Made by a program: the position numbers and the translations under genes
Notes under the pieces: generated by a model
The model's database searches: none
Told to the model about the DNA's origin: nothing
Seen by the model: the letters and a program-made list of their open reading frames with translations, nothing else
NCBI GenBank assembly: GCA_028455995.1
Contig: JABELC010000002.1
Span: 2,232,001 to 2,296,000 of the forward strand
Origin: Scleromitrula shiraiana
Lineage: Eukaryota; Ascomycota; Leotiomycetes; Helotiales; Sclerotiniaceae
Length of the DNA: 64,000 nucleotides
Direction: 5' to 3'
Shown: piece after piece, positions 44,480 through 54,857 of the stretch
Layout of the letters: the number at the start of each line of letters is the position of its first letter
Numbering within the stretch: the stretch's first letter is position 1

Positions 44480-46594
44480 TTATCGTACAGAGTTGCGCAT
44501 CTTAGAGAATAGTGTACCTAATGAAGCAATGAAACTACTCCATATATTTCCAACAAACACTATCAACCTTGCCTTCCAGCCCTTTCTATCAATTTGCTCC
44601 GTAAGTGGAAGTAAGTGAGCACGAACAATTACATCAATATCCTGTTCATCACACAACCTTAAGTTCAGCGACTGAATACACTTTTGCCAATCTTGCCGGA
44701 CTTGCTTTCTAGTGACTTCGGCTACTTCATCACCAATGATTATCTGTTGGAGAAATTCATCAATACCATTAACGACTAGAGAGTTCTTGGAACTGGAAGT
44801 CGAATCTCCCGCTCCCGCAGTCACGAACGCATATCTCTGCTGAATAGTATCCACATTCACAGTATTGGTTACAATCATTGTCCATTTGCCCGGAACTATG
44901 ATCTCTGGATTCTTGTGAGGATCAGGCTCATCCCAACCATGTCGCACATCGTATTGGAGTAGATCCCGACAAATAGATAAAAGTGTGAACTCATCGCTCT
45001 CAACAACCGGATCTTTCATCATTGCCATTGCGATTGCTAGAAAGAATCCAGGAGAAGCTCGAAATTGTGGATGAGCGACATTGCGGATAAAAGCTCCCAA
45101 TCCAGCTATGGTCGATGGTACTGTGTGGTTTGTTCCCTCTAGAGGGAGAGCAGGCCAATTCTTTCAATGCTTTGATTCTTGAAGCGGATATCGTGTATTG
45201 TTTCCGAAAGGGACTGTATATCTTGAAATCCTTATGTAAATGACTTGGCTTACTATGGGAGTAATGTAATTGGTAGAATGACCTTTATGTAGACAATTCT
45301 GAAAGGGTTCTCGTCACTATCGGGTAAGGTTATGGGTTGACTCATTTGAAATGGTAAGGCGAATAGCTCAGAGTCATAGTATTTTGAAACCTTGCTACCT
45401 TTCAAGAGATGTAATTCCCCGGAGAGCAAAATGTCTGCTGTGTTTTGAAGATAGAGAGTCTCAATGTTGGGAAACATCATAAGAAGCTCTCTTAGGAACG
45501 AAACATCGATGTTTTTATTTCCGGATAGATTCAATCTTCTCAGGGTTCCAGATTTCCTGGGGTACTCCAATACTTGAAACACAGAGTTCTCTTGGAGATA
45601 ACCGAACGGTCCAAGATCTATAGTCGTATGGTTCTCTAGAGCTTTGCTAAAGATGTGCCGCCCAAATAAAGTCACTAGACAGTGTGGATTGGCGTAAACT
45701 GTAGATATAACAACTTGTTGAAAATCCGGAAGCATAGTAACGTGGGCTAGAAGTGATGGAAAATTATCAAGCGAAACTTGAGAATTTTCATCAAACAGCA
45801 TTTTCAACGCCATATTTTTCAAGGTAGATATTCCTGTAACTCGAGTGCATGTTCGGTTCCATTAGTCTTTGGGATGATGGGCCAACAACTCATAGTCATC
45901 ATCAATACGTATAAACCATTGCTCGCCAGGCCATACATCGTTTAAGGCAAGCACGTCAATAATCCCCAGCTCTTTATCAAACATTTCACTGTGTGATTGC
46001 TCCCCCTCCGCCACACCATCCTAGTATGCAAATTCACTTGCGGAAAGTGGTATCATCAATGGAACTGTACCAGGTAACCCCAATCCAAGGTGAGAGTCAG
46101 AGAGTAGATAACAATAGCGAATGCAATCGGGATTTGTTAGGTCATAGACAACATAGTTGGCCGCTTTGTCGAACTCACAATTGAAGCGATTCATCAAGAA
46201 TCCGGGGATATCTTCAATAATTAGGTCAACACCAAGAAAAAAGCAGGTCTGAATGAACGGAAACGGGGGATAACGAGACCACAACGTAGCGAATGTTGTC
46301 CACTCGTCATCTTCGAGGGTTATAGCCTATCTTAATTCGTTTTCCAGAGGTAGTCTACTACTAGAGAGCGAAAGGTATTCATAATGTTATCGTGACCGCA
46401 GTTCGTGAGATGATTGCAATAGGCAACGGTATATAAATCTATATAACGTTAGTACAATAGACTCGAGATTTAACTTGGATTGACAACGTCAGATATGTAA
46501 GCTGTGAAGAAGACATGCCAACATAGAGAGCCGCAAGTTGACGGTAACGGCCTGAAATGTTTGCAATGACAGCGATGTGCATGATAAACACCAT
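44480..46594 (-). pseudogene. Cluster family copy C, disrupted
   Basis: Minus strand, from about ATG 46594 (MVFIMHIAVIANISGRYRQL). An intron (46439..46518) sits at the position shared with A and B, but its donor reads GCATGT. The middle domain (YPPFPFIQTCFFLGVDLII ... LMIPLSASEF), an LRR-like block (45822-45253: TIDLGPFGYLQENSVFQVL, LRRLNLSGNKNIDVSFL, FPNIETLYLQNTADILL) and the C-terminal domain (VPGKWTMIVT, QRYAFVTAG) follow. The end has a hydrophobic segment ARLIVFVGNIWSSFIASLGT (probable membrane helix). In-frame TAGs lie at 46327-46329 and 46021-46023. The C-terminal piece (44480-45100) is the longest clean frame. No known family recognised. Confidence 0.6.
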
Positions 46595-46758
46595 GATAGA
46601 TTTTGAGAATAGTGCAAGGTCAAACAACGTGGTAGTATTTTTAAGTGGTAATTGTGTAAATAACATTGAATAGATAGAAGAAATGACTACAAGATTGGGT
46701 CAAAAAACAGACCACTCTGAACCCACGTGCCAAGAAATACTCTCGTCCTAATTCCCGT

Positions 46759-48382
46759 TCAGACATTCGCTCTCTTCTTAATTCCAACCATACATTCTAA
46801 CGGCTTGCGCAAAAATCCTTCTCTTGTCTCCAACTTATCCTGATGGAGTTCAAATTCATATCTCCTGAATGTCGTACTAACGATCAACGCCAACTCCATC
46901 TCTGCAACATTCCTACCTACACAACTTCTTGGTCCGTAGCTAAATGGAATAAAACTGTTCTTCTGTCTCTCGGTCAAGTTATCCCATCTATCTGGTACGA
47001 ATTCATCCGCATTACTTCCCCATATCTCCTTGGAGTGATGGATTGTATATGCTGGTACACTCAAGACCGTGTATGCAGGGAAGAAACGTCCACAGACTTC
47101 GGCTCCTCCAGGAGGGACCATACGAGGAAGACCAAGAGATGAAGTGGAATGGATACGAAGGGTTTCCTGAATGACATTGTTCATGTACTTCAAATCCTTG
47201 ACCATATCAAAGGTAGGAACCTGAACACCAGCAGGAATAGCATCATCTAATTCCTTCTGTAACTTCTTGAGTACACCTGGAGTCTTACATATCCAATAAA
47301 GAATAGCACACGAAGTATTAGATGTGGTATCCGATCCAGCGATAAGCTGAGTAAGAGCTTCAGCAGTGAGTTCTGCTCGGCCCAGTTTAGCCCCCGATTC
47401 ATCTTTTCCTTCCATGAGACGGGCTAGAAGATCAACACGACCGTCGTCTTGTTTGCTTTCGAGGCGCTGGCTTACTCGCGCAACAGCGATACCAGCTAGG
47501 TTCTCCACAGCAGCAAGACCTTGGCTGAAGAAAGGATCAGGCAGGTATTTGGCATATGGCTTGAGTTGAGGGAGACATCCAAGTGTACCAGAAACTTCAC
47601 CACGACGATTGAGAACTTCGACGGCAGGAGCATATGTAATTGGGGCATCGGGTGTCTTCCTGATTTCTGTAATATCTTTGCCCTTCTCTAGCATACCAAA
47701 TGGGGCTCCAAACGCGAGATCACCAATGATGTCGAATGCGAGGTAATTGAACCACTGTAGATATATAAATTAGCATCTGAACAAAGTCTGCAATGAGCAT
47801 TCCCACGTACATGAAGGCAATCAATCTTAGCGTATTTTCCATAAGCATTATTGGCCAGTGCATCCCATTGCTTCACAAACAAATCCAAATTGCCATGCAT
47901 ATATTGTTCGAATTGGCCAATGCTCTTCGTAGAGAATGTATGCGAGATTGTCTTTCGCTTCCTTGTATGTTCGGCTCTATCTCGAGTATTGAATAGACCT
48001 CTTTGAATCGAAACGAATGCATCATAGTATTCTCTATTCTCAAATTAGCCCTGCAAAAGTTTTGCGTCAATTGGAATACTCACGACTTCAAGAACCCATT
48101 GCCATGGCCATACACGACTTGGATAGCAGCATCATCTGCAATGCTTACATGGTCCGGCTGAATTCGAACCATCTTCCCATATTTGCTGTGCGCATCATGA
48201 ACACTCAGGTAGCGTTTGCCCTGACGAGCTTGAAGTAAAAGCCATATTCTTGTGAATTTCGCCGCGATAGGTCCAGGAATATCTCTAATGGATGTATTGG
48301 AGGTATAATATGGTACAACGAAGAACAGTATAACTGCAATAGGAATGGCGTAAGGTGTAAACAGAATATCAACGACAGCCAT
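46759..48382 (-). CDS. bphA: Benzoate 4-monooxygenase, cytochrome P450 CYP53A type
   Basis: Exons 48382..48084, 48033..47811 and 47754..46759 give 505 residues. The N-terminal anchor is ILFTPYAIPIAVILFFVVPYY. The I-helix reads LIAGSDTTSNTS, the ExxR is ETLR, the PERF region is FVPDRWDNL and the heme-binding loop is FSYGPRSCVGRNVAEMEL. The stretch EVLNRRGEVSGTLGCLPQLKP with KYLPDPFF is characteristic of CYP53, which para-hydroxylates benzoate to 4-hydroxybenzoate and feeds the protocatechuate/beta-ketoadipate route. CYP53 detoxifies plant phenolics; a role here is inferred. Splice joints LKS|EYYDA and CLH|WFNY are in frame. It acts on the ER membrane and needs a P450 reductase, not encoded here. 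Confidence 0.93.
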
Positions 48383-49080
48383 TGTACAGAGGCTAAATTT
48401 ATCTGCCGAATTTTGTTGCCGGGGGTGGATCTGTTGCAGGGAATTTTTGAATGAAGCTTTGAGCACAAAGAAAACAAAGTTACTCGAGTATACTAGAACT
48501 GAATGAGATTTTAAGAATAATACAAAATTCCATTATTTACACTTTCTTCAACCATAATGTAAATACAATATCTTCATCAAAAAGCGCAGCGACATTGAGT
48601 TCAATTATAGTTGGTTTTCGTTACACTACTACATGCCGATAATGATCCCCGTCAACCCCGCAATTCCATTCATCATACTAATCCCCTGCCCCATACTCTT
48701 CGTTCCACACTAGACAAGAAATATCGACTCGTGTTGACCAATCAAAAGGGTTGATATACTAATAATTACGGCGTTCTCTCGGAATTTGCATACTAATCTT
48801 CACTCAAAGTTTCAAACGACGGCTCACAATCTAGCTCCCGCCATTAACGTCAGGATCTTAATTCCCTTGATTCGAAGCCGAGAGCAATACGGGCCGCTAA
48901 AAGGTCTTCTTCCAGGGATCGGATAACTTGGGAAATCCATCTCTATTTTCTAGGTGCATATAATATCTGCTTGCTGCTACAGAGTTTCGTCTGACACTAC
49001 TACACCATGGATTTGTAAATTTGGCGTATAGCTACCCGCCTCTAATCCGTCATATCCTACTACCTGCATAACACCTCGTA
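48383..49080. promoter_or_regulatory. CYP53 promoter and RPE1 3' flank
   Basis: About 700 bp without a gene. The portion next to 48382 should contain the CYP53 promoter. No binding site was recognised. Confidence 0.4.
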
Positions 49081-50014
49081 TCATAGCTTCTCTCTCCTGC
49101 TGTCAACAGCCTGTCGAAGCTTGGCAATGACTTCTGAAGGGTCCTTTGCTCCAAAGACAGCACTTCCTGCCACGATAACATTTGCTCCGGCATCTGCGGC
49201 TTGGTCAATGGTACCGGGGCCTAATCCTCCATCAACTTCAATATTGAGGTCAGGATATCTTTTTCTCAGCTCAGCAACCTTTGGCAATTCAGAAGCCATA
49301 AACTTTTGTCCTCCAAATCCGGGATGCACGGTCATAACCAGTACCATCTGAATTGATCAGCTCTCTTCCTTAACTTCCATACTCTCAAAGTTACTCACAT
49401 CCGGTCTTTCCTTATCATCTGTAGTTTCGAGGATATCCCACAGCACATCAACCTTTGTGTCTGGCTTAATTGCTATTCCGGCTAACATTCCACAGTCGTG
49501 AATATATCGGATCAATTCCTTTGGGGTTGTTTTTGAATCGCTCGTGGCTTCCGGACTTTCCGCCGCGGTACTTGAGATTGCAGCTTCATAGTGAAAGCAG
49601 TATAAGTCACAACCAGCCTTTTGGAATTCCTTTACCCATTTCTTTGGCTACATGATATATCTTCGTCAGCCTCTATTGTCGAGATCGAGAATCGACATGA
49701 AGGTCTATACCTCTGCGATCATCATATGGCAATCGAATGTTCCCTTTCCATGTCTATCCGTAGGTCTATCGACATGACTTCTAATCTTTGTAACAACAGG
49801 AGCTCCGAAAGTGATATTCGGAACAAAATGACCGTCCATGATATCCACCTACCCATTAGAGAGTTGTAGTTAGCATCATGCTTCTAAACGAGGGTTGGAT
49901 ACTGAGTACATGGAGCCAGTCTGCTCCATTCCCAATTGTATCAGAGCATTCTTTCCCAAGCTTTGCAAAATCTGCAGATAGAATTGAAGGTGCGATAATA
50001 GCAGGAGGCGACAT
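49081..50014 (-). CDS. RPE1: Ribulose-phosphate 3-epimerase
   Basis: Exons 50014..49910, 49848..49711, 49647..49399 and 49347..49081 encode 252 residues, as expected. The TIM-barrel signatures are all present: PSILSADFAKLG, the catalytic Asp in HVDIMDGHFVPNITFG, CHMMIAE, MTVHPGFGGQKF and the second Asp in VDGGLGPGTI, then NVIVAGSAVF for phosphate binding. The enzyme interconverts ribulose-5-phosphate and xylulose-5-phosphate in the non-oxidative pentose phosphate pathway in the cytosol. An insertion (SSTAAESPEATSDSKTTPKE) near residue 105 is longer than in most homologues. All three introns are short GT-AG. Confidence 0.96.
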
Positions 50015-50995
50015 CTTAGTACTTGGCTAATGTTGCTGACAATTTAGTAAGAAGTTTATATGTAATACAGTTGGTATAAGATGCAACCGCAATATTCGGG
50101 CTATGAAGCAATCAGAATTGGTGGGGTGTTTTGTAACTTTCACTATAATCGCCTTATAATTGAGGCATGAGATCAAAACTTCCGAGCTATTGCGTAGTGG
50201 TGAGGGCGATAAGATTCGCCGATAAGGAAAAGGGAGCGAGGTACAAGCACAAGCCAAGCTTGGACAATGCGGGGAAACCTTGTACTACCAAAGCTATATC
50301 AAATCAAATCAATCAAGCTCTAACGATCATACATAAGTTGACACTACACCACACTACACCACACTACACCACACCACTATACCACACCACACTATATTAT
50401 CGGATACGATACTACCGGTATACAATTGTAATATATACACCACACTACATCTGTATACTGGGCTAGCAAATTAAACCATTAAGTCGAGACCGTCACTATC
50501 ACCTTTCATCTCTGTGCTTGTCTGTCTCACCATGAACATCGGAACTTAATTCCACAAATAGTAAACAAAATTCACTGGTGAACTATCCACATACTTGACT
50601 CATCATCCTAACTTAATGGATTACACAAAAGCTTGATTTCTATAATATTCTGATATCTACTATCTCCTGTTTATCCTTTCCTCATATTCGGGGAATACAA
50701 ACAAGAGAAGCACAATTATCAATATATGACTCTCAACAACCGTCGTGGCTATTAAAATTGATCATATGTACCAATATACTTTTGGTCAACAAAGTCCCTC
50801 AAAGACTTGGAAGACTTTGGTAACTCGTACGATGTGACGAGAGGAATTGGTCTCGAACATAAATTACAGGACTCCCATCGATATCTATCAATTCCAGAAC
50901 TCCAGGAAGCTCATTTCTTATCATACTTTCTTATTAACTGCTTACCGTTAGATTTGGTGTAAATTTTACACTCAAAATCTTGACAATAACTAAAT
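50015..50995. promoter_or_regulatory. Divergent promoter region with decamer repeat
   Basis: Almost 1 kb between divergent genes. It contains the tandem repeat at 50341-50393 and otherwise AT-rich sequence. No gene supported. Confidence 0.45.
50341..50393 (+). repeat. ACACTACACC decamer tandem repeat
   Basis: Three perfect ACACTACACC units at 50341-50370 are followed by degenerate ACACCACTAT-type units to about 50393. Confidence 0.95.
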
Positions 50996-51820
50996 ATGAT
51001 GGCCGCTGCGCCATTACTGTTGGTGTATCAGTCGCCTCCTGAGGTAGCTGCACCTTCTCATCGATACAGTGCTCCTGCATATCCTTCCTTCAGTCCATAT
51101 GAGTAAGTGCTCACCCTCACTTCTTAATTTCATTCAGAAACAAACTTATTCAACTGCAAGAGAATATCATTTTCATATTCCAAGCCATTCATACTATTCC
51201 CAAAGTCCATTCATCTTGACCTTAACCTGAACCCAACTAACCTATTCCCTCCCTTCACAGCTCCGACAACGAGCCTCTTCTCTCAACTCATCACCGCTCT
51301 AGTTACCTCTCTACCAATCCCTATACTCCTCGCACATATTCCCAACACATGTACGCAGCACCTCAATTCCTCAGCACCCGCCTAACAGATGACTCCATCG
51401 TCCCCGCCATCGTAATCGACGTAATTCCTAAAGAGCCCAATCAACACCAATCTCCATCCGATGACCAACACCGCAAACATAGCCTACTGAGAAGAGTCAA
51501 GATACACAAGGAGAAGAAACCTAAGAGCGTCGAGGCCGATGGAACCCGGAGGATTACGAAAGTGGTTTATATGCCTAGGCGAGAGTATGTTTCCTATCCT
51601 GTTACATCTTGCCTGCGATTATTAGCATAGAATCAGCAACCAAATACTGATTATTCATATGTGATTTAGTTATCAAAAATGGTTCGCAAGAGGTCAGGGA
51701 GGCGAATATGTAGGCACGGAACCTCATAGGAGGTGGACGGAGGAAGAATTGGAAATGACGTTTGGAAAGTATCGACCAGTTGCCAATAGGAAGAGTGGCA
51801 TGTTTTGGGGAAGAGGTTAA
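50996..51820 (+). CDS. Small conserved-looking fungal protein of unknown function
   Basis: Exons 50996..51102, 51261..51584 and 51670..51820 give 193 residues, starting MMAAAPLLLVYQSPPEVAA. The N-terminal half is Ser/Pro/Tyr-rich and probably disordered. A basic stretch (LLRRVKIHKEKKPKSV) is followed by a compact end, TRRITKVVYMPRRDYQKWFARGQ (joint RRD|YQK) and RWTEEELEMTFGKYRP. The splice joints are exact (PYDSDNE; MPRRDYQ), which supports a real gene. No domain was recognised. Start codons ATG at 50996 and 50999 are equivalent. Confidence 0.72.
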
Positions 51821-52079
51821 ATTGGAAGTACTTAGTACTAAGTGTTGAATTTTAAGTTTGGAACATGAATTGGGATATGCATATTGATTTAATGGGGTAT
51901 GCGATAGTATTAATATGACCTGTAATCATGAAAAAGGTCTTGGAGTAATGATACCCGGAACTTTGAAATTTTCGTTTGGGCCTGGAATCGGTTTTGGGAA
52001 TTGATAGTAGTTTAATTGAAGGCTTTGAGTTGAATCTACACATACATGTCAACAAGATCAAGATCTCTTTAAACTAGTT
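51821..52079. other. Convergent gap
   Basis: Short 3' flank between the small gene and the P450 relic; nothing recognised. Confidence 0.4.
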
Positions 52080-53656
52080 TTAAAAAGTAGCAGGAAAGAG
52101 TTTGACTTTAACATCCTCTGGTGCCATCGCCAACGAAAGAACCTTCTTGGGATCCCTAGTCATATCCACAGCTTCGATCCTCATACTTTTGTAAGAATCG
52201 TGCAAGGACAAAACTCATCTCTTTAAGTGCGTATTGTTCTATTTCCATTCATATTAGTATAAATTCCCTTCCGACATTCATCCACAACCAACGATCAAGA
52301 CTCAAAGGGAAGAGGCAGGAAAGGGAGACAGAAAGGAAAGGAAAGAAAAAAACATACGACCAATACAAACTCTCGGCCCACCACTAAATCCAATAAACTC
52401 CCACCCTAACTTCCTCCCCTCCCACCTCTCCGGAACCCACTTATCGGCATCTTCACCCCAAAGATCTTTCCGTCTCTGTAAAACATAACTACAGAAACTA
52501 ACCCCCTCCCCCTTCCTCACCACCATCGGTTTCTTCCCATCCGGCCCCCCACCAACAGGTAACACTGTATCACGAAGAGCCTCGCGACTATCAATCGGCA
52601 CGATAGGGTAGAGGCGCAATGTCTCATACAGTAGAAATCCCAATCCTTTGCACGTTTTCAAAGTGGTGAATGTCATGCGTTGGGTGGGAGATGAGACGGT
52701 TCCGAAATGAGAGGGGATTATAGAATGGCATTTAGCGTAGAGAGTGGGATTCCGTGGGAGGAGGAGAATCGTCCATCCTAGTAAGGAGGCAGTGGTATCA
52801 CGACCAGCGAGCAGGAGATGAAGAACTTGATCGCGGAGTTTTCTCGGATCGTCAGTTTATTCTGTCAAGGCATTAATGACGACGAATTTTTCCTTTCCAT
52901 CTTCTCCGAAAATTGGTGGTGATTTGTTAGATTTAGACTCTAGAGCGGCTTTGACGAAGGATTGGTGAAATCTTTGCAGAATTGGCAGGCGGTAAGGAAT
53001 TTCTTAGAACGTGCCAACCACCAGAATTTCCAGAGTATAAAACGCCAGACTATGTAATCTTGTGCGTAGGTCATTCATTCAACGAATTTCTCTTCTTCCA
53101 GGGGCCTTCGCTTGTTGTCTGAATCGAAATCGAAAGATTGGAGCGCTTCGGTTTGACTGTTAACTGATTCACCGAAAAGAAACTCGGTGCTAACATCCAT
53201 TGTATAGCGTAAAAATAGGGGTAGCAAATCAATTGATTCTGAGCTATCTTCAGGAAGGGCTCTGTACAGAATATTGAGAAGACGATCTGCGGCATCAAGA
53301 TCACTAACTTGATCTCTGAAGAACTGTGGAGAACTGTGGCTTCAATTGTTGTCTATAGTGCAGCCATGCTTCTTCCTCTGCGGTGAAGATTCCATGACCA
53401 AATAGTTCAAACATGTTCTGATCTCTAAAAAGCCAAAGGTCCAGTCGTCCAATTTCGTGGATAGTATAGCTTGTATATTTTCCGGCTCCGCGGTACAAAC
53501 TACAGAGTGATAAAAGAGATTATGTTCTCTGAACGTATTGGCTTTTAATTCTCGATATTCTGCGGTAATAATATCGTCTATTATATCTAATTCTGTACAT
53601 TGTTGAGTAAGCATCCGGGGCACGTTAGATTTTGAACACAGAACAGATCGGTCCAT
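52080..53656 (-). pseudogene. CYP52-like cytochrome P450 pseudogene
   Basis: On the minus strand, pieces of one P450 appear in order but in different frames. They are EYRELKANTFREHNLFYHSV and EPENIQAILSTKLDDW (53560-53430), then after a frameshift NMFELFGHGIFTAEEEAWLHYRQQLKPQFS, then LLPLFLRYTMDVSTEFLFGES, then the K-helix FLLYETLRLYP, WVPERWEG and the heme loop FIGFSGGPRVCIG|QQYALKEM across an intron, and finally DPKKVLSLAMAPEDV in another frame. The wording GPRVCIGQQYAL is that of the CYP52/fatty-acid or alkane hydroxylase group. The membrane anchor is missing, and several shifts and stops break the middle (52700-53070). It cannot make a working enzyme. Confidence 0.85.
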
Positions 53657-54296
53657 ACTTAGGATCTATGGCGAATGCGCATACGATCCCTCCATTAATA
53701 ATCGGTATATATATCTATATCAAACCCACATTAATGCGCATCGTAAGTACATTACCCATGGAAATACCCGAACAGGTAATATTCCTCGAGCCACATGTTA
53801 AATGATCAAAATTGAATTCGTAATAGGAGCTTCAATTGAGAGGGAGAGGAAAAATGGGGTCCTAGTATAGTGGCCGAGAGTGGGTGGGGGCTTCGGATCT
53901 ACGGATCTACTCCGTTGGGTTTGGGTACCGTATGCCAGGGCTTCATTGGCGGTGGGCGGGGCTGTTAGATTGATTTTTCCAGGAGTCCAACTCACCAGCG
54001 TGACGGAATTGACAGGTTCAGGAAATCCTCGGACGATGATTTTGATATTGTTGTTCACCCTGGGATCACTCTTCGGCTTGTCTCAAGAGGGGAATTGACA
54101 TAAAGCTAGTGTTAACCGAATGCGATGTATCGGATATAGGATAGGTAGGTATATTGTTTCCTGATTATTACTGGTAGATTGATAGGTAAAAAGTCATGTA
54201 TTATATACAACTATTGCCTACTAGATAACTAGTAAATGATATCGGGTCAGGTTCCCTGACACGCCGCCTCTTCTTTATGATTTTTTATTTTAACTT

Positions 54297-54344
54297 GTTA
54301 GATCATATGTTAGATCACATGTTAGATCACATGTTAGATCACAT
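54297..54344 (+). repeat. Four 12-bp tandem repeats (GTTAGATCACAT)
   Basis: Four consecutive GTTAGATCAyAT units; the first has AT where the other three have AC. Confidence 0.95.
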
Positions 54345-54511
54345 GTTTTAAAAAGCTTGTTCAAAAACTTAAATTTTACCCAATCAACTACTCTAAAATA
54401 TCGATTTTAACCAATCAATTACTTTAAAAAAGTGCCAAGATTCTTCCAAGGCGCTAGTAAAATCACCCTTGTATCATACCAAAAAAAAAAATGAGTAGAC
54501 TCGTATAAAAC

Positions 54512-54563
54512 CTCTCTTTTTGTAAACAAAAAGAAGACTCTCTTTTTGTAAACAAAAAGAAGA
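54512..54563 (+). repeat. Perfect 26-bp tandem duplication with internal inverted repeat
   Basis: Two identical 26-bp units each contain CTTTTTGTAAACAAAAAG, which can fold into a hairpin. Perfect identity means a recent duplication. Confidence 0.95.
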
Positions 54564-54857
54564 GGCATATGGACATTTCAAAGACATGTTCTTTACAAAA
54601 CCTATAAGCTAAATTTATTGAGAGTTCCAGACTCCAGAGTTCAGACATACAACACGGCTAATAAATGTGGGGTCATCAGACCTTAGACCTCATTTTCCAT
54701 ATAAACGAATGCGAAATGCATGTCGAAGTGCAACAAAACTATCCACGCACCAATGCTATCTCTCCAATCATCATATTTATGATATATACGTAATTGATCC
54801 GCAAAAGCCCAAAAATAAGCTATCCTATGAAATTTGGACCCGGAGAAATGTTTCAAA

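Larger units (their letters stand above)
53657..54857. other. Gene-poor interval with short tandem repeats
   Basis: About 1.2 kb. Open frames at 53798-54098 lack coding character. Two tandem repeat blocks (54297-54344, 54512-54563) and a poly-A run (54481-54490) are present. No gene supported. Confidence 0.5.

Noticed and set aside
39678..46594. Programmed stop-codon read-through or recoding in the three-copy cluster
   Set aside because: Stops differ in place between copies and match sense codons in sister copies; other genes in the window use all three stops normally.
50341..50393. Repeat as a CRISPR array
   Set aside because: Units are 10 bp, contiguous and without spacers; the genome is eukaryotic.
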